Of a stretch of 64,000 nucleotides of DNA, positions 1 to 9,943 are shown in pieces. Position 1 is the stretch's first letter; the number at the start of each line of letters is the position of its first letter. This DNA is from Fen-1135 sp963705275. GTDB lineage: Bacteria; Desulfobacterota; Syntrophia; Syntrophales; UBA2185. Under the pieces are notes generated by a model. It made no database searches, was not told the DNA's origin, and saw only the letters and a list, made by a program, of their open reading frames with translations. A program made the translations under genes and the position numbers. The stretch spans positions 1,798,001-1,862,000 of the forward strand of contig OY970063.1 of NCBI GenBank assembly GCA_963705275.1. Reading direction: 5' to 3'.

Positions 1-478
1 CAATATGAGCGCTAAGGTTATCCAGTCCCTCGATGAGAAGGAAGTCTCCAGGCGGGATGATTGGTTAAGCTCTCTGTTCGAAACCCGCCACCTCTGGGTA
101 GATGATTATCTCCACCACCTCACAAAGGTCATCGGCACTTTCGGGAGACAGGGCAATATGATCATCGTGGGTAGAGGCGCTCAGTATATCCTGCCTCCCC
201 AGGACACATTCAGGCTGCGTTTCATTGCCCCCATTGAAATTAAAATCCAAAATGTGATGCGCTCTTCCGGCTCCGCCAAGGAAGATGCGGAAAAATATGT
301 CATTAAAACAGATTCAGATCGCCGTGCATACCTGCGCAAGTACTTCAATGCTGATGTGACGGATCCTTCACACTACGACATGGTCGTCAACACAGGGAAA
401 ATCGGCATAGACGGCACTGTCGAAACAGTTGCTGCCGCCTTCACTCTGTGGAAACAAATGCGCAGATCCGCCGCATAA
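1..478 (+). CDS. Cytidylate kinase-like protein, 3' part
   Basis: The frame is open to the window edge, so the first visible ATG (position 5) is probably internal. The visible 157 residues resemble the C-terminal two thirds of cytidylate-kinase-like P-loop proteins: a GNMIIVGRGAQYIL strand, a LRFIAPIEIKIQNVM segment, an acidic-basic lid-like helix and a YDMVVNTGKIGIDGTVETV ending. The N-terminal P-loop must lie upstream of the window. Proteins of this family are presumed nucleotide kinases, but their substrate is usually unproven, and it cannot be read here. It is followed by a 179-bp gap with no clear gene before the patatin gene. Confidence 0.7.
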   Translation, partial: NMSAKVIQSLDEKEVSRRDDWLSSLFETRHLWVDDYLHHLTKVIGTFGRQGNMIIVGRGAQYILPPQDTFRLRFIAPIEIKIQNVMRSSGSAKEDAEKYVIKTDSDRRAYLRKYFNADVTDPSHYDMVVNTGKIGIDGTVETVAAAFTLWKQMRRSAA

Positions 479-657
479 TATTCACATTCCGCTGCCTCCA
501 ATGTAATTCCCGTTTCGACAGAAACCTTCAAGGACAGGTTCTAGCGGGAATTCGGACATTGCCGTGCATTCGTGGGGGATTACCGCGGTCATGGGTGAGA
601 TTAGATTGAAGGGGCATCAAGACAAATGACTTCAGATAACAAAGGTGTCGCTCTGCC

Positions 658-1497
658 ATGAAGAAGATCGGTATCGCTCTGGGCGCAGGGGGCGCCAAAG
701 GACTGGCACACGTGCTGATTCTCGAAGCGCTGGATGAGCTTGCGCTGAAACCATCCTATGTCACGGGAACCAGTACCGGCGCGGTTGTCGGCGTTCTCTA
801 TTGTTCGGGATTAAGTGCAAAGAATCTGAGACAGGTTATGAGCAACATAAGTATTAGTGAAAATGACACACTGAGAGATGTCGTGACTAAGAAGCATGTC
901 TTCAAGTGGTTGAATTTCAAGGCGCTGCAATTTGATGGCCGCGGTTTGCTGAACGCGGAGCACTTTATAAACTATCTCTTTGAATCGATCGAGGCAAGGA
1001 CATTCGAGGAACTTGTCATTCCTCTGCGTGTCGTCGCTTCGGATTTTTGGACTCGCGAACAGGTGGTACTCGACGACGGCGAATTGGCGCCCGCTATACA
1101 GGCGAGCATGTCGCTGCCCGGTGTGTTCACGCCTGTCACAATGGGTGAGAATGTTTTGATCGACGGTGGTGCGGTCAATCCCGTGCCCTTTGACCTGTTG
1201 CCAAAAGATTGTGATCTGACCATTGCCGTCGACGTTATTGGACGCCGGGAAGCAAGACCGGACCGCATGCCATCTCTGCAGGAAGCCATTTTTAACACCT
1301 TCCAGATCATGGAGAGAAGCATCGTCCGGGAAAAATTGCGCAACTCGTCACCGGATATTTACATTGAGATCGAAATTTCCAATATTCGCGCTCTGGAATT
1401 CTACAAGGCAGACCAGGTGTTTAAACAGGCGCAGCCGGCGAAAGATCAGTTTAAACATGACTTGGAAAGGAGAATCTACCTTCACAACAGTTCATAA
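658..1497 (+). CDS. Patatin-like phospholipase (RssA/NTE type)
   Basis: A 279-residue serine hydrolase of the patatin family, expected to cleave acyl chains from phospholipids or related esters with a Ser-Asp dyad. The N-terminus carries the glycine-rich oxyanion motif GAGGAKG (residues 9-15), then the nucleophile elbow GTSTG with Ser39, and the second catalytic motif DGG with Asp169. Length and the absence of a signal peptide fit the cytoplasmic bacterial RssA-like group. No strong Shine-Dalgarno precedes the ATG, but the GAGGAKG motif lies close behind it, as in relatives. The gene ends 12 bp from the convergent end of rtcB. Family is clear; substrate is unknown. Confidence 0.85.
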   Translation: MKKIGIALGAGGAKGLAHVLILEALDELALKPSYVTGTSTGAVVGVLYCSGLSAKNLRQVMSNISISENDTLRDVVTKKHVFKWLNFKALQFDGRGLLNAEHFINYLFESIEARTFEELVIPLRVVASDFWTREQVVLDDGELAPAIQASMSLPGVFTPVTMGENVLIDGGAVNPVPFDLLPKDCDLTIAVDVIGRREARPDRMPSLQEAIFNTFQIMERSIVREKLRNSSPDIYIEIEISNIRALEFYKADQVFKQAQPAKDQFKHDLERRIYLHNSS

Positions 1498-1509
1498 TAA
1501 TACGGACTG

Positions 1510-2946
1510 TCACCCCTTGATGCAACCTAATGCCCGGAGTTTTGCCACTTTCTTGGAGATGCCGGCCCTGTGGACGACATCCACGACCTCATCTAAATCC
1601 TTATAAGCTTCAGGCATCTCCTCGCTGAGGGTTCCTTTGCCGGTGGCCATTACGATGATGCCTTTGGCGGCCATTTCTCGTTCAATCGATCTCCCGCGGC
1701 TTGCCTTTTTTGCCTGGGTGCGGCTCATGACGCGCCCGGCGCCGTGGCAGGTGCTCCCGAAGGTCTCCGCAAAGGCCTTCTCCGTTCCCGCCAGCACATA
1801 CGAACCCGTTCCCATATCACCGGGTATCAGCACGGGCTGACCCGTGTTGCCGTACCGCGCCGGAAGCGCCGGATGGCCGGGAGGGAACGCTCGAGTCGCT
1901 CCCTTTCTGTGAACGCACAGCTTCATTTCTTTGCCATCGACGTTAAAAGTTTCGATCTTGGCGATGTTATGACAGACGTCGTAAAGTAATCTCATGCCTA
2001 ACTCGCGGGGCCCTTTTTTCAGGGTATGTTCGAAGGTCTCCCGTGTCCAGTGCATCATCATCTGCCGATTGGCCCAGGCATAATTTGCGGCACAGGCCAT
2101 GGCGGCAAGGTATTCCTTTCCCCGATTTGACGTGAGATAGGCGCAGGCCAGTTGCCTGTCGGGGAGCGGAATCTCCAGTTCGCCAAGATGCTTAACCATC
2201 CTGGCCAGATAATCATCGCAGACTTGATAGCCGAGACCGCGGGAACCGCTATGAATGAGAACGCAGACCTGGCCATCCTCCAGGCCAAAGGCAGCAGCAG
2301 CCTTTTTATCAAAGATCTCCTCGACGACCTCAATCTCCAGAAAATGGTTGCCCGACCCGAGTGTGCCCAATTGTTCCCGTCCACGCTCGATAGCCCTTGC
2401 GCTTACCATTTCGGGATCGGCGCCTGCTATTTTTCCTCCGTCTTCTGTAGCTTCCAGATCCTCATGTGTGCCATACCCCCGCTCCACCGCCCATTTAGCC
2501 CCTTCGATAAGAACCTTTCTTTCTTCATTGGCGGAGAGCTTGAGGTCGCTCTTTGAGCCCACTCCCGTAGGGATATGATGATACAGGGCGCTTATCAGTT
2601 CCTTCAAACGATCCCTGATATCTTCATGCGCCAGGCGGGTCGTCACCAGCCTGCATCCGCAGTTGATGTCGTAGCCTACACCACCCGGAGAAATGACGCC
2701 GTCTTGAAGACCGAAAGCCGCAACACCGCCTATGGGAAAGCCGTAACCCCAGTGCATATCAGGCATGGCAAGTGAATATTTTACGATCCCGGGGAGATGT
2801 GCAACATTGGCCACCTGCTTGGGGCTCTCGTCCGAACCCATCTCCCTGATGAGGCGCGCACTCGAATAAATTACCCCGGGGACCCTCATATTGCCCGTTT
2901 GAGGTATCATCCATCGGCAATCATCGATCTTCTTGAGTTCAGACAT
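1510..2946 (-). CDS. rtcB: RNA-splicing ligase RtcB
   Basis: A 478-residue tRNA/RNA ligase that joins 2',3'-cyclic-phosphate (or 3'-phosphate) ends to 5'-OH ends using GTP and Mn2+. Metal-site motifs are visible: DMHWGYGFPIGG, GGVGYDINCGCR with Cys96, LIHSGSRGLG and DVCHNIAK. The guanylylated histidine corresponds to His401 in CHGAGR, by spacing from the CHN histidine (75 residues, as in the Pyrococcus enzyme). The long VHRKGATRAFPPGHP loop is of the archaeal/Pyrococcus-like class. Its start overlaps the end of the archease gene by 8 bp, so the two are co-translated. No RtcA cyclase gene is visible nearby. Likely role is RNA repair. Confidence 0.96.
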   Translation of the reverse strand: MSELKKIDDCRWMIPQTGNMRVPGVIYSSARLIREMGSDESPKQVANVAHLPGIVKYSLAMPDMHWGYGFPIGGVAAFGLQDGVISPGGVGYDINCGCRLVTTRLAHEDIRDRLKELISALYHHIPTGVGSKSDLKLSANEERKVLIEGAKWAVERGYGTHEDLEATEDGGKIAGADPEMVSARAIERGREQLGTLGSGNHFLEIEVVEEIFDKKAAAAFGLEDGQVCVLIHSGSRGLGYQVCDDYLARMVKHLGELEIPLPDRQLACAYLTSNRGKEYLAAMACAANYAWANRQMMMHWTRETFEHTLKKGPRELGMRLLYDVCHNIAKIETFNVDGKEMKLCVHRKGATRAFPPGHPALPARYGNTGQPVLIPGDMGTGSYVLAGTEKAFAETFGSTCHGAGRVMSRTQAKKASRGRSIEREMAAKGIIVMATGKGTLSEEMPEAYKDLDEVVDVVHRAGISKKVAKLRALGCIKG

Positions 2947-3355
2947 CCAGAATCACCCTTCCCTGCCACTCTTTCACTGTTTTCTTGACTGTAGCCTGAT
3001 GATATGTGACCGCCTTGATTTCCGTGTTGATCCTGTGCTTCACTGGGTCAAAAGGCTCGCCCGCGGCCTTCCCTTCCAGATGCCGTGGATCGATATCACG
3101 TACGGAAAACTCTTTGAGAAGAAGCCCCTCGCCGTTGTACAGGTAGAGAATTTCCCGCAGGTAGTTCACCAGGAGGTCTTCCCAGCCATCACCGTCCACA
3201 ACAATATTTTTTTCGACGGTTGGAGTTACGTGCGAGAGGTCCGTAAGAATATCAAAAACGGCGAAGGCCGCGTTGGCAAACAACTCATTTGCCGTCTTGC
3301 CGTATGCCTCTACGCCTAAGTCCGCCGTATGATCAAACAGCTTGTACCTGTGCAT
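2939..3355 (-). CDS. Archease, RtcB activation factor
   Basis: A 138-residue archease. In characterised systems this protein speeds guanylylation of RtcB and allows multiple turnovers. Recognisable features are the N-terminal YKLFDHTADLGVEAYG segment with its metal-binding Asp/His, the WEDLLVNYLREILYLYN helix and the C-terminal HRINTEIKAVTYH strand followed by a V-I-L-D-V end. Length is typical of the family. It sits immediately before rtcB with an 8-bp overlap, and 62 bp after gyrA on the same strand, so it may be transcribed as a distal part of the gyrase operon. Confidence 0.93.
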   Translation of the reverse strand: MHRYKLFDHTADLGVEAYGKTANELFANAAFAVFDILTDLSHVTPTVEKNIVVDGDGWEDLLVNYLREILYLYNGEGLLLKEFSVRDIDPRHLEGKAAGEPFDPVKHRINTEIKAVTYHQATVKKTVKEWQGRVILDV

Positions 3356-3417
3356 TTCATCCCTGTCGCGATTGCCACGCTCACTTCTCTCGCTCTCAAT
3401 CGCGAGTAAGCATTACG

Positions 3418-5937
3418 TCACGCATCTTCTTCATCGCCCACATCGATTCCCAGCGCGCTTACGGCTTCTTCCTCTGCATCTTCCAGCGGCAGGCCGTTGC
3501 CTTTTTCCTCCGCTTCCCTCTCAGCGCGGGCCACGCCAACCAGCTTCTCATCGGGATCGATTTCAATCAGTCTTACTCCTTGAGTGCTTCTGTGAAGAAG
3601 AGGAACTTCCGCGACCTTCAGGCGTATGATCTTTCCCGCGTTGCTTATCAGCATTATGTCTTCATCGCCGGTAACCTGGAGGACCCCGGAGACATCTCCC
3701 ACCTTGGAAACCGTTTTGAGGTTGATGACTCCCTGTCCGCCGCGGCTTTGCCGCCGGTATTCTTCCACATCAGTTCGCTTCCCGTAACCGTTTTCGGAAA
3801 CGGTTATAATGGAATTGCCCTCCGATGGTATCTCCATCCCGACCACGGCATCATCGTCGTCCATGCGAATGCCGATAACACCCCTGGCCGTTCTCCCCGT
3901 ATCCCTGACGTCATCTTCATGGAAACGAATGGACTGGCCTTTCCGCGTCCCCAAGAAGACATCCTGGTCTCCATGGGTCAACTGAACAGCGATCAGTTCG
4001 TCTCCCTCGTCAATGGAAATGGCGATGATTCCCCCGGCCCTGGGGTTCGAATAGGCTGCCAGATCGGTCTTTTTTGCTATGCCCTTCCTGGTCACCATAA
4101 TCACATACTTACCCTCAACGAACTCCCGGACGGGGAGAAGCGCCGCCACCCTTTCTCCCGGCGACAGATTTACCAGATTGACGATGGCCTTTCCTTTCGA
4201 TGCCCGGCCGGCCTGGGGAATCTGGTAAACCTTCAGCCAGTATACCCTTCCCATATTCGTAAAGATCAGTATATAGTTATGAGTGGAGGCGATGAAGATC
4301 TTCTCGACAAAATCCTCCTCCTTGGTTCCCATGCCGACCTTCCCCTTGCCGCCCCGGCGCTGGCTCCTGTACAGACTCACGGCATTCCTCTTAATATAAC
4401 CGGAGTGAGACACGGTCACCACCATGTCTTCTTCCACAATCATGTCCTCGATATCAATGTCTTCCACACTTTCCACGATTTCCGTGCGCCTTTCATCTCC
4501 GTACTTTTTCTTGATCTCTTCCAGTTCGGCTACAATGATAGCGAGAACCTTCTTGGGATCATCCAGAATCCCCTGCAATCGCGCAATCAGCCGTGTCAGT
4601 TCTGCATACTCATCATCGATCTTGGCCCGCTCGAGACCTGTGAGCCTCTGCAGGCGCATGTCGAGGATAGCCCGTGCCTGGATCTCCGAAAGGCCGAACT
4701 TTTCCGTCAAGGCCTGCGCCGCCTCCTGGGGACTCTTGGATTTCTTGATGAGCTGAACTACGGCATCGATATTGTTAAGGGCGATGATGAGTCCTTCCAG
4801 TATATGGGCCCGTTCCTTCGCTTTCCTGAGATCAAATATCGTCCTGCGTGTAATGACCTCTTTGCGGAAGTCCACAAATTTCTGGAGGACTTCTTTAAGA
4901 TTGAGTACCCGCGGCTGGTTGCGGTCGATTGCCAGCATGATAACCCCGAAGGTCGTCCCCATCTGTGTATGTTTGTACAGCTGGTTGAGGATCACGCCGG
5001 AGGGCTCGTCCTTCTTCAAGTCTATGACGATCCTTATCCCGTCCCGGTCCGATTCATCCCTGAGATCGGAGATGCCTTCCACCTTTTTCTCTTTCACGAG
5101 CTCGGAAATCTTCTCGATGAGATTGGCCTTATTCACGAGGTAGGGGAGCTCCGTTACAACGATGCTCTCACGGTCGTTCCTCGCGTTTCTCTCGATGCTC
5201 GCCCTGGCCCTCATGCGTATGGAACCCCTGCCCGTAGTGTAAGCGGAGATGATCCCATCCCTGCCGTTGATGAAACCTGCCGTCGGGAAATCAGGGCCTT
5301 TGATATGAACCATCAGTCCATTAACCGTGATCTCCGGATCACGGATCAGAGCTATTGTCCCGTCGATGAGCTCGCTTAAGTTATGGGGCGGGATATTTGT
5401 CGCCACGCCCACCGCGATCCCGGAAGTGCCGTTGAGCAGAAGGGCGGGCATACGCGCAGGCAGGACCGTAGGCTCCTCCATGGTGGCGTCATAGTTCGGA
5501 ACAAAATCTACTGTTTCTTTTTCGAGGTCGGCAAGCATCTCCTCCGCAAGCCTCGCCATGCGGATCTCTGTGTAACGCATCGCCGCAGGCGGATCTCCGT
5601 CGACGCTCCCGAAATTTCCCTGACCGTCAATCAGGGGATAGCGCATGGAGAAGTCCTGCGCCATGCGGACGAGGGTGTCATACGCGGCGGTATCGCCGTG
5701 GGGGTGATACTTGCCGATGATATCCCCGACGATCCTGGCGGATTTCTTATAGGCCTTGTTCCAGACGTTGCCCATTTCCGACATGGCAAAGAGAACCCTG
5801 CGATGGACCGGTTTCATGCCGTCCCGCACATCCGGGATGGCGCGGCCGATGATCACGCTCATCGCGTAATCCATGTAGGATTTCTTCATTTCATCTTCGA
5901 TATTTATGGGGATATTCTTCTGGAAAAGCTGCTCCAT
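3418..5937 (-). CDS. gyrA: DNA gyrase subunit A
   Basis: The breakage-reunion subunit of DNA gyrase, 839 residues from the preferred start. I chose the ATG at 5937 because it gives the usual MEQL...NIEDEM N-terminus and has GAGGA upstream; an in-frame TTG at 5991 would add 18 residues not typical of GyrA. With this start the catalytic tyrosine in AAMRYTEIR is Tyr122, the same number as in E. coli. Position 83 of the quinolone region is Thr and position 87 Asp (HGDTAAYD). The GyrA box QRRGGKG marks the C-terminal pinwheel that wraps DNA, so this is gyrase rather than ParC. It lies downstream of gyrB on the same strand. Confidence 0.97.
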   Translation of the reverse strand: MEQLFQKNIPINIEDEMKKSYMDYAMSVIIGRAIPDVRDGMKPVHRRVLFAMSEMGNVWNKAYKKSARIVGDIIGKYHPHGDTAAYDTLVRMAQDFSMRYPLIDGQGNFGSVDGDPPAAMRYTEIRMARLAEEMLADLEKETVDFVPNYDATMEEPTVLPARMPALLLNGTSGIAVGVATNIPPHNLSELIDGTIALIRDPEITVNGLMVHIKGPDFPTAGFINGRDGIISAYTTGRGSIRMRARASIERNARNDRESIVVTELPYLVNKANLIEKISELVKEKKVEGISDLRDESDRDGIRIVIDLKKDEPSGVILNQLYKHTQMGTTFGVIMLAIDRNQPRVLNLKEVLQKFVDFRKEVITRRTIFDLRKAKERAHILEGLIIALNNIDAVVQLIKKSKSPQEAAQALTEKFGLSEIQARAILDMRLQRLTGLERAKIDDEYAELTRLIARLQGILDDPKKVLAIIVAELEEIKKKYGDERRTEIVESVEDIDIEDMIVEEDMVVTVSHSGYIKRNAVSLYRSQRRGGKGKVGMGTKEEDFVEKIFIASTHNYILIFTNMGRVYWLKVYQIPQAGRASKGKAIVNLVNLSPGERVAALLPVREFVEGKYVIMVTRKGIAKKTDLAAYSNPRAGGIIAISIDEGDELIAVQLTHGDQDVFLGTRKGQSIRFHEDDVRDTGRTARGVIGIRMDDDDAVVGMEIPSEGNSIITVSENGYGKRTDVEEYRRQSRGGQGVINLKTVSKVGDVSGVLQVTGDEDIMLISNAGKIIRLKVAEVPLLHRSTQGVRLIEIDPDEKLVGVARAEREAEEKGNGLPLEDAEEEAVSALGIDVGDEEDA

Positions 5938-6169
5938 AATTTTCAGGTCCTCGCTATTCGTTTTACCTTCTGAAAACACCTGCAATTTCAAGCACTAACA
6001 TGGCTGGTATTCTGTGGAAACTTATACCATTTTTTACCGCAGAAGTCGCGTTATTTTTTATCTTTTTGATGGGTAAAAATGCAAGAATTTTTGGGTGCGT
6101 CTTCTCCTAATAATACCGGTTGTAGGAGGAGAGGTGAGTACCGATGGTATTTATCAGGACAATGTATTC

Positions 6170-8572
6170 TCAAACATCAAGATTCGATGCGTAGAGGGCG
6201 TTCTTGTAGATGAATTCTTTGCGGGGTTCCACATGGTCTCCCATGAGGGTTGTGAATATCTCGTCGGCGGTGACATAGTCTTCCAGCTTGACCTGGAGGA
6301 GAGTTCTCTTATCCGGATTCATCGTGGTCTCCCACAGCTGCTCGGGGTTCATCTCGCCGAGTCCTTTGTAGCGCTGGACCGAGAGTCCCTTCTGCCCCAT
6401 GGCCGTCACGTATTCAACTAAGGCCGTCATGTTTGCGAGGGCCTTCCTGCCCTTTTCCTCATCGTCCGTGACCACAGTGTACGGCGGTTCGCCCATGGCG
6501 CTCACCTGATTGAGCAGTTCCTTGATCTCGATGAATCTTGGTGACTTGAATATGTCCTTGTCTAAGACAGTAGTGAATATTTGTCCCTTCATCCGGTAAT
6601 CGAGAATGAGCTTACAGCCGTCGTGCTCCGGATCAGACTCCGTTCTATAGCCCTCAATCCTTTCCCCGACGGCCATCCGGGTGCGCTTCGCAACTTTAAG
6701 GAGGGCCTTTTCGCTCTTGAAGTCATTCGGCGAAAAGGCTGGATCAGCTGCTAGTATGCGCATGACTGTTTTGTTCTTGTCTTCTTTTTCAAAGCGGTCG
6801 AGAACGGTTTCGATCCTCATTACCTTCTTGACAAGACCGAGGAGGCGGTTGCCTGTAATGCTATTTCCGTTACCCACAAGGAGGGACAGTTTGCCTACTC
6901 CGTTATCGAGGATGTATTCTTTCATCTCCTCTTCGTTATGAATGTAGAGTTCCTTCTTCCGGTCCGTCACTTTAAATAGCGGCGGCTGCGCGATATAGAG
7001 ATAGCCCCGCTCAATTAGCTCACGCATCTGCCGGAAAAAGAACGTGAGGAGCAGCGTCCGGATGTGCAGGCCGTCTACATCGGCATCCGTCATGATGATG
7101 ACTTTGTGGTACCGCAGCTTGCTGACGTCGAAGTCATCCGTGCCTATGCCCGTCCCCAGGGCGGTTACCATGACCTTGATTTCCTCGTTCTGCAGCATCT
7201 TGTCAAATCGCGCCTTTTCCACGTTGAGGACCTTGCCGCGGAGAGGAAGAATGGCCTGGTTCCTGCGGTCCCTGCCTTGTTTGGCCGAGCCGCCGGCGCT
7301 GTCCCCTTCCACGAGATATACCTCGCTGCGCGCGGGATCGCGTTCCTGGCAGTCCGCAAGTTTTCCGGGCAGGGCGCCTACTTCCAGGGCGCTCTTTCGC
7401 CGTGTGAGTTCCTTGGCGCGCCGCGCCGCGTCTCTAGCCCTTGCAGCATCAAGTGCCTTGCCTAATATTTGTCTCGCCACCGGGGGGTTCTCTTCCAGAT
7501 AGTTCCCCAGCTTGTCGTAGACGACGCCCTCGACGAGTCCTTTAACTTCGCTGTTGCCCAGTTTGGTCTTAGTCTGTCCCTCAAACTGGGGCTCCTTCAG
7601 CTTGACGCTGATTACGCAGGAGAGACCTTCCCGGACGTCTTCACCACGGATTGAATCTTTTCCGTTTTTCACAAGGTTATTGTTGGCCGCGTAATTGTTG
7701 ATTGCCCGGGTCAGGGCGGACTTTAATCCGCTCAGGTGCGTTCCACCTTCCGTAGTGTTGATGCTGTTTACAAATGAGAAGATGCTTTCGACATACGTAT
7801 CGTTATATTGAAGGGCGACCTCCACATAACAATCTTCCTTCTCTCCATCAATATGTATCGGCTTCTTGTGTAGGACCCCTTTGTTGCGGTTGATGTACTC
7901 CACGAAAGATACGATTCCGCCCTTATAAAAGAACTCGCTCTTCTTGCCGTCTCTTTCATCCGTAAGTGTTATCTTGAGGCCCTTGTTCAAAAAGGCCAAT
8001 TCGCGGAGACGGTTGGAAAGGACATCGAAACTGAACTCCACTTCCTCGAATATCTCGCCATCGGGCTTGAATGTGACCTTTGTTCCCCGGCCCCTCGTCT
8101 TCCCTACGACTTCCAACTCGCTCGTGGGCTCGCCCCTCGAGTAAGACTGCCTGTAAACCTTCCCCTCCCTCCTCACTTCCAGCTCCAGGTATGATGAAAG
8201 GGCATTGACGACGGAAACGCCGACGCCGTGAAGCCCGCCGGAGATTTTGTAGCTTTCGTTGGAAAATTTCGCACCGGAGTGAAGCTTGGTCAGAACAACC
8301 TGCGCCGCCGGTATGCCCTCTTCTTTATGCATATCCACGGGAATCCCACGGCCGTTGTCATCTACCATGACGCTGTTGTCAGCCCGAACGCGGACGTCAA
8401 TCGTATCGCAAAAGCCCGCAGCCGCTTCATCAACGCTGTTATCGACAACTTCATATACCAGATGATGCAGACCATCTTTCCCGGTACTGCCTATGTACAT
8501 GGCGGGTCTCTTGCGTACGGCCTCAAGACCTTCCAATACTTTTATACTATCTGCCTCGTACCTCTCCGTCAT
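6170..8572 (-). CDS. gyrB: DNA gyrase subunit B
   Basis: The 800-residue ATPase subunit of gyrase. The GHKL ATP site is visible as EVVDNSVDEA (Glu41, Asn45), VDDNGRGIP and GGLHGVGVSVVNALS; the TOPRIM metal site as EGDSAGGSAKQGRDR and DADVDGLHIRTLLLTFF; and the C-terminal tail as QRYKGLGEMNPEQLW. The length matches the long proteobacterial form, which carries an extra domain inside TOPRIM absent from about 640-residue GyrB proteins. Gene order dnaN-gyrB-gyrA is the classical origin arrangement, but recF is not present between dnaN and gyrB. The gap to gyrA is about 230 bp and may hold a separate gyrA promoter. Confidence 0.97.
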   Translation of the reverse strand: MTERYEADSIKVLEGLEAVRKRPAMYIGSTGKDGLHHLVYEVVDNSVDEAAAGFCDTIDVRVRADNSVMVDDNGRGIPVDMHKEEGIPAAQVVLTKLHSGAKFSNESYKISGGLHGVGVSVVNALSSYLELEVRREGKVYRQSYSRGEPTSELEVVGKTRGRGTKVTFKPDGEIFEEVEFSFDVLSNRLRELAFLNKGLKITLTDERDGKKSEFFYKGGIVSFVEYINRNKGVLHKKPIHIDGEKEDCYVEVALQYNDTYVESIFSFVNSINTTEGGTHLSGLKSALTRAINNYAANNNLVKNGKDSIRGEDVREGLSCVISVKLKEPQFEGQTKTKLGNSEVKGLVEGVVYDKLGNYLEENPPVARQILGKALDAARARDAARRAKELTRRKSALEVGALPGKLADCQERDPARSEVYLVEGDSAGGSAKQGRDRRNQAILPLRGKVLNVEKARFDKMLQNEEIKVMVTALGTGIGTDDFDVSKLRYHKVIIMTDADVDGLHIRTLLLTFFFRQMRELIERGYLYIAQPPLFKVTDRKKELYIHNEEEMKEYILDNGVGKLSLLVGNGNSITGNRLLGLVKKVMRIETVLDRFEKEDKNKTVMRILAADPAFSPNDFKSEKALLKVAKRTRMAVGERIEGYRTESDPEHDGCKLILDYRMKGQIFTTVLDKDIFKSPRFIEIKELLNQVSAMGEPPYTVVTDDEEKGRKALANMTALVEYVTAMGQKGLSVQRYKGLGEMNPEQLWETTMNPDKRTLLQVKLEDYVTADEIFTTLMGDHVEPRKEFIYKNALYASNLDV

Positions 8573-8664
8573 GATTTTCTTATTCCTTTTTGCTCTCCAT
8601 AATAACTATCCCGCCCCTTTTTCAAATGGGTTTATATATTCACGGGAGAGGGGATGTCTTTACA

Positions 8665-9795
8665 TTATTGAATCTTCAGCGGCATTACAATGCACAGATA
8701 ATCATCGCTCTCGGCAGGCCTTATAACACCCGGTTTCATGCCCGCTCCAATTTCAAAGATAACCATTTTTTCATCAATCACTTCTATGGCATCAATCAAA
8801 TATCTGACGTTATAGCCTACGGAAAATTCCTCATCATGGTAGTCGACCTCGATCTCGTCTTTGGCTTCCCCCACATCCGGGTTTGCCGATTCCAATACCA
8901 TTCTGCCATTCTCTAGCTTAATTATAACCCCACTGTACCTTTCGCTTGATATAACGCTCATCCTCTTTAAAGCATGCAGAATCGCATCCTTTTCGAATTG
9001 CACCAGGACCCCCCTCTCCGTGGGTATAACCCTCTTATAGTCCGGATAGTCCGCGTCTACCAGGCTGACCCTTAGCGTGGTGCTGTCCGTGCTGATGACG
9101 CACATTCCCTGACGCACACCCACGAGGATTTCCTCCGGTGCATTTTCTATGAGCCTTCTGATTTCACCCAAGCCTTTTCTCGGAATAATAATCCCCTTTT
9201 CTAACCGGAGAAATGGGATCCCCTCCGTGTCCACATTTGCCATGGCAAGACGATGACCATCCGTCGCAATCATGCGGAGCTTATTCTTGCCGCCCTCGTC
9301 CATCGTTTCAAAGAATACTCCATTCAGGTTCTTCCTCATCTCATCGGCCGACATGGCAAAAGATGTCTTATGTATCAATCGCTCTAATAATTCACCTTTG
9401 ATCTTATAAAAATTCAATTCGCTGCGGTCATCGGCAACACTAGGGAAATCATCCGCCGGCAGACCGGGTATTTTATAAATTATTTTCTGAGAAGTCACTG
9501 TTACCCTGTGACTCTCATTCGCCTCAAACTGAATAGTGTCTCCTCCAATCTCTCTGATCATTTCATAAAGTTTTCTTGCAGAAACGGTAACATCACCTTT
9601 ATTTAAGATTTCCGCATCGTAATCAGCAACCAACCCAATCTCTCTGTCTGTCGCGATAATGGTAATTTTATTTTTTTCCGCTTTGATCAAAACGTTATTA
9701 AGGATAGGCATGGTCGTTTTTTTCTCCACGATACTGAGCGTCTTTTGGATGCCTTCTAAAAAAGATTCCCTGTGTATACTGAATTTCATTACCAT
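8665..9795 (-). CDS. dnaN: DNA polymerase III beta sliding clamp
   Basis: A 376-residue clamp that tethers replicative polymerase to DNA as a ring dimer. Family features include the N-terminal MKFSIHRESFLEGIQKTLSIVEKK, the repeated three-domain build, ATDGHRLAMANV near the middle, and the C-terminal VIRPAESDDYLCIVMPLKI. The ORF opens with M-V-M; ATG at 9789 (third codon) is also possible, since an AGGGAGGG sequence sits a few bases upstream. It follows dnaA on the same strand across a very AT-rich 148-bp gap. Confidence 0.96.
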   Translation of the reverse strand: MVMKFSIHRESFLEGIQKTLSIVEKKTTMPILNNVLIKAEKNKITIIATDREIGLVADYDAEILNKGDVTVSARKLYEMIREIGGDTIQFEANESHRVTVTSQKIIYKIPGLPADDFPSVADDRSELNFYKIKGELLERLIHKTSFAMSADEMRKNLNGVFFETMDEGGKNKLRMIATDGHRLAMANVDTEGIPFLRLEKGIIIPRKGLGEIRRLIENAPEEILVGVRQGMCVISTDSTTLRVSLVDADYPDYKRVIPTERGVLVQFEKDAILHALKRMSVISSERYSGVIIKLENGRMVLESANPDVGEAKDEIEVDYHDEEFSVGYNVRYLIDAIEVIDEKMVIFEIGAGMKPGVIRPAESDDYLCIVMPLKIQ

Positions 9796-9943
9796 ACCCT
9801 CCCTATATATTAAGTTATATTATTTAAATAATAATAGTCATAGTAATAGTCCTTGTTACAATTGTTCATAGATATCTTTATCTAAACCGTCCTGCAAACA
9901 TAGAACAAAAAAAACTGTTGATAAACTGTAATAATAAAAGTTA
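9796..9943. other. AT-rich dnaA-dnaN gap, candidate origin part
   Basis: This gap is strongly AT-rich (a run of A/T from about 9813 to 9850) and carries, at 9916-9924, the nonamer TTATCAACA on the minus strand, one base from the standard DnaA box TTATCCACA. The same nonamer recurs on the other side of dnaA at 11334-11342. An AT-rich stretch near DnaA boxes beside dnaA is the usual build of an unwinding element. It could alternatively be only the dnaN promoter and leader. Origin function is inference. Confidence 0.4.

Noticed and set aside
3289..5379. Plus-strand frame of 696 codons opposite gyrA
   Set aside because: Lies fully antisense to the clear gyrA gene, has no recognisable domain, and is a codon-bias shadow.
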